This document shows positions 61,693-64,000 of a DNA stretch of 64,000 nt, in pieces; within the stretch, counting starts at the first letter, position 1; the number at the start of each line of letters is the position of its first letter. The DNA lies in assembly GCF_000014225.1 (NCBI RefSeq), contig NC_008228.1, forward strand, positions 3,844,001-3,908,000, read 5' to 3'. This stretch comes from Paraglaciecola sp. T6c. Lineage in GTDB: Bacteria > Pseudomonadota > Gammaproteobacteria > Enterobacterales > Alteromonadaceae. Below the pieces are notes generated by a model that saw only the letters and a list, made by a program, of their open reading frames with translations, made no database searches and had not been told where the DNA came from. A program made the position numbers and the translations under genes.

Positions 61693-64000
61693 ATGTCAGA
61701 TAGCCCCCCTATTTCCTCAACGCAGACGACGCAAGCTACTCACCCAGCTAAGGTCGCGCCAAGTACCAGTGGGCATAGTTCTGAGGCTATCATTAAGCAA
61801 GTATCACCTGCCCTTGTGACGGTCAGCTCGACGGCGCAAGGTCAGCCTGTTGCGCTCGCAACAAATGAGATTAAAGGTCAACTCGATCCGAAGTTGCGCT
61901 ATAACGTTAGTGTTACCATTGATGTTGCAAACACGGCAACCTCTACTAAGGCGACGCCGCAAGTATCCACCGCAGCTTCATTGTCATCAGTTCAGCCCTC
62001 AACCGAATCTCAGCCTAAAGCGGCGCCTCAACCCGCTATAGGCACTCGACCCACTGTAGGCACTCAACAAGCGACTAGCACTCCAATTCTGCTATTTACC
62101 AGCACTCAAACAACAAGCGCCAAGCAAACCAATGCAACGATAAGCAGTCAACAACTAGAACGAGTTTTAAGCTTACCACCTGGCCAAATACAGGCTGCTC
62201 GCATTCCTCCGACATTATTGAGCACTCAAGCTCAAGTCGTCGCAATCGATGCTAAGTTAACAACATTGACGTTTACAAGCTCAGCTACTCAGCAAAGTTC
62301 CAGTGTAAGTTTATCTACCTCTTCCCCAGCCCCTAATCCTTTCAGAAATGGGGAAATACTTAATGTGCAGCTTAAACCGGTTGGCAACCAGTGGCAGATT
62401 TTACTTAATAGTCTTAACACTGGTTCTCAAAGCATTATCACCAACGTCACTAATGATCAGATCTCGCCGCTGCTTAAACAAATGCTTGTTGATGCAGCCT
62501 CAAAGACGCCAGTGCAAGGCAATACGTTACAACCTCGACAGAATACTCTCCCCTTTAATCAAAACTCGCCTCAAATAGTAATTGATAGCAAGGCATTGGG
62601 TCGCGCTCTGACATCGACAGCACCCCTGATACGCGACGCGAATATCGGCGCAAATACTTCACAGTCGAATGTGAGTACTTCCCAGAATATTAAAAACAAT
62701 CCTCTATTAATGACGGCGTTACAAAGCTCTATCGCAACAAAATTACATTTGGCGATAAATAAAGATGGTGGGGCGGTTATTCAAAATATCGATGAGCTGA
62801 ATTCAGTAACCACGAAACCGTCAGCCCAGATACAGATAACTGGAAAAAATATCGACAGCATTGCAACACTGTTAAAAACACTAAATGTCCCCGTCGACGC
62901 GCAAACACACAGAGCACTACTACTTATTGCGAGCAACAGCGCGCAAAGGTCAGCCGCTCCTATCATAGATCCTTTGTTAAATCAGTCTCTAGATAGGAAA
63001 AATTTAGAGCTGCCTTCAAATCACCAGCCAATAAATAGGTCACAAAGCCATATCTCAAAGTTAGCAGGATCTGCTGCTTCATCCTTTCGCCAGGGAATAA
63101 ATCAATTTCTGAACAACATAACGGGCGATCAGCAAGCTACTGCAAAGGCGATAAACTCTGAGACAGCCAGTACCATTCTATCCAATGGCAGTAAGCCTGA
63201 TAGCGTTTCAAAATCCACAGCAATACACTCTACTGATAGCACAACGGCTAAAACTCCACCAATTGGCAGACAAGCTGGGACTTCAGTAAACAATGAACAG
63301 GTTGATAAAGCGAATATTGTCGCCCCGCAAATGACACCGAAGGTTAAAGCGCAAGCGATAGAAGTGCTGCATTCGTTATTGCGCGTTGTGCAAGCAAGAG
63401 CTGAGCAGCCCAGTGAATCATTAACCAGAATAGCCAGTGCGCTAAACGATACGCAGTTTATTGAGGAGCCAGGGGTAAAAGGTCTTAAAGAACATGTACT
63501 GGAACAAATAAAACAAAATATACCTCAAGGTAAAGAGCAGGACGCTAATCAAATACGTCAGCTATTAACAAACCAAGCACTGAGTTTAAGTGCAACGCAA
63601 ATTGTTAGCCCTGTTTCAGGGCAAGGCATGCTCAGCGGCTTAGTAACGTTAATTCAAATATCTCTGGCATCACGCTTTGCGCGCAACCAACCTCACCAAA
63701 GCGAGAAACTTTCCAAAGGGATTAATTCTCTTTTTAGTTCTGAATCGAGCGCGGGTTCTGGCAAAACGAATAGCAGCGCACCAGTCAGTTCAAAGGGGTT
63801 GAATGAGTTTGCTCAGCTAGAACAGAAGCATCAAATCTTGCGAGAAATAAGCCGTTTATTTGCTGGTCATCAAAGTAGTAAAATTGGCAACGCCGAGCAA
63901 CTCCTGCAAGGTCAAGACAGTTTTTACTACACCTTGCCCTCTGCGTTTGGCAATAAGTTGCAAGATATCGAGTTATTAGTCAGGCGTGAGAGTGATTCAA
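61693..64000 (+). CDS. Flagellar hook-length control protein FliK-like, 5' part (runs off the window)
   Basis: The frame from ATG 61693 stays open for 769 codons to the window end. The protein is very rich in Ser, Thr, Gln and Ala with low-complexity stretches, typical of FliK proteins, which measure hook length and switch export specificity through FlhB. The last residues visible (Phe-Tyr-Tyr-Thr-Leu-Pro, then Asp-Ile-Glu-Leu-Leu-Val-Arg-Arg) look like the start of the conserved C-terminal FliK domain. It is much longer than E. coli FliK (375 aa). No Shine-Dalgarno site is seen, but a sigma-28-like promoter ends 7 bp upstream of the ATG. A second FliK-like gene near ccm genes is known in related bacteria, so this may not be the main fliK. 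Confidence 0.78.
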   Translation, partial: MSDSPPISSTQTTQATHPAKVAPSTSGHSSEAIIKQVSPALVTVSSTAQGQPVALATNEIKGQLDPKLRYNVSVTIDVANTATSTKATPQVSTAASLSSVQPSTESQPKAAPQPAIGTRPTVGTQQATSTPILLFTSTQTTSAKQTNATISSQQLERVLSLPPGQIQAARIPPTLLSTQAQVVAIDAKLTTLTFTSSATQQSSSVSLSTSSPAPNPFRNGEILNVQLKPVGNQWQILLNSLNTGSQSIITNVTNDQISPLLKQMLVDAASKTPVQGNTLQPRQNTLPFNQNSPQIVIDSKALGRALTSTAPLIRDANIGANTSQSNVSTSQNIKNNPLLMTALQSSIATKLHLAINKDGGAVIQNIDELNSVTTKPSAQIQITGKNIDSIATLLKTLNVPVDAQTHRALLLIASNSAQRSAAPIIDPLLNQSLDRKNLELPSNHQPINRSQSHISKLAGSAASSFRQGINQFLNNITGDQQATAKAINSETASTILSNGSKPDSVSKSTAIHSTDSTTAKTPPIGRQAGTSVNNEQVDKANIVAPQMTPKVKAQAIEVLHSLLRVVQARAEQPSESLTRIASALNDTQFIEEPGVKGLKEHVLEQIKQNIPQGKEQDANQIRQLLTNQALSLSATQIVSPVSGQGMLSGLVTLIQISLASRFARNQPHQSEKLSKGINSLFSSESSAGSGKTNSSAPVSSKGLNEFAQLEQKHQILREISRLFAGHQSSKIGNAEQLLQGQDSFYYTLPSAFGNKLQDIELLVRRESDS

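Overview
The window looks like chromosomal DNA of a marine gammaproteobacterium of the order Alteromonadales, most likely an Alteromonadaceae genus such as Paraglaciecola, Glaciecola or Alteromonas. This is inferred from moderate to low GC, the ccm cytochrome c maturation operon lying next to a flagellar FliK-like gene, a YjbFGH exopolysaccharide module, a marine-type S-layer-like protein and many sulfotransferases. No tRNA, rRNA, CRISPR array, insertion sequence or phage gene was seen.

Layout. (1) 1-3735: yjbF-yjbG-yjbH homologues between two terminators. (2) 3863-30186: a 26 kb polysaccharide assembly and decoration island with nine glycosyltransferase modules, seven sulfotransferase-like modules, a polysaccharide pyruvyltransferase-like protein, a TagD-like cytidylyltransferase, two LicD phosphotransferases with discoidin-like domains, and an AlgX/AlgJ-like SGNH protein. 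A 13-gene minus-strand run (20493 down to 3863) is followed by short divergent transcription units. (3) 30275-42343: a gene for an abundant secreted protein resembling the Slr4 S-layer family, with a structured 5' leader and a strong terminator. It is followed by a complete but non-canonical type II secretion cluster split into two divergent arms: gspE-F-G-H-I-J-K on minus, and gspL-, gspM- and gspC-like genes plus gspD on plus. (4) 42380-49550: a small secreted protein, a structured non-coding stretch, then an ABC-type polysaccharide exporter (KpsE, KpsT, KpsM, a Wza/KpsD-type outer-membrane protein, a lipoprotein) and WecA. (5) 50106-53050: a POT peptide transporter, a small membrane protein and galE. 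(6) 53176-61059: an overlapping ccmABCDEFGHI-mlaA operon. (7) 61693-end: the 5' part of a FliK-like gene behind a sigma-28-like promoter.

How it may work together. WecA could start glycan chains on undecaprenyl phosphate. The island's glycosyltransferases would build a polymer decorated with sulfate, pyruvate ketals, polyol-phosphate and perhaps acyl groups, and KpsMT/KpsE/Wza-like proteins would export it. The dedicated T2SS would carry the S-layer-like protein across the outer membrane, where the acidic glycan is a plausible anchor. The physical linkage is seen directly; the functional link is inference. Both sides carry possible regulation: alternative hairpins in the S-layer leader, a perfect 10-bp inverted repeat between the two T2SS arms, and a G10 tract inside a glycosyltransferase gene that could allow phase variation.

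Start codons were chosen by ribosome-binding sites, overlap with upstream stops and family N-termini. Where this differs from the longest open frame, the entry says so.
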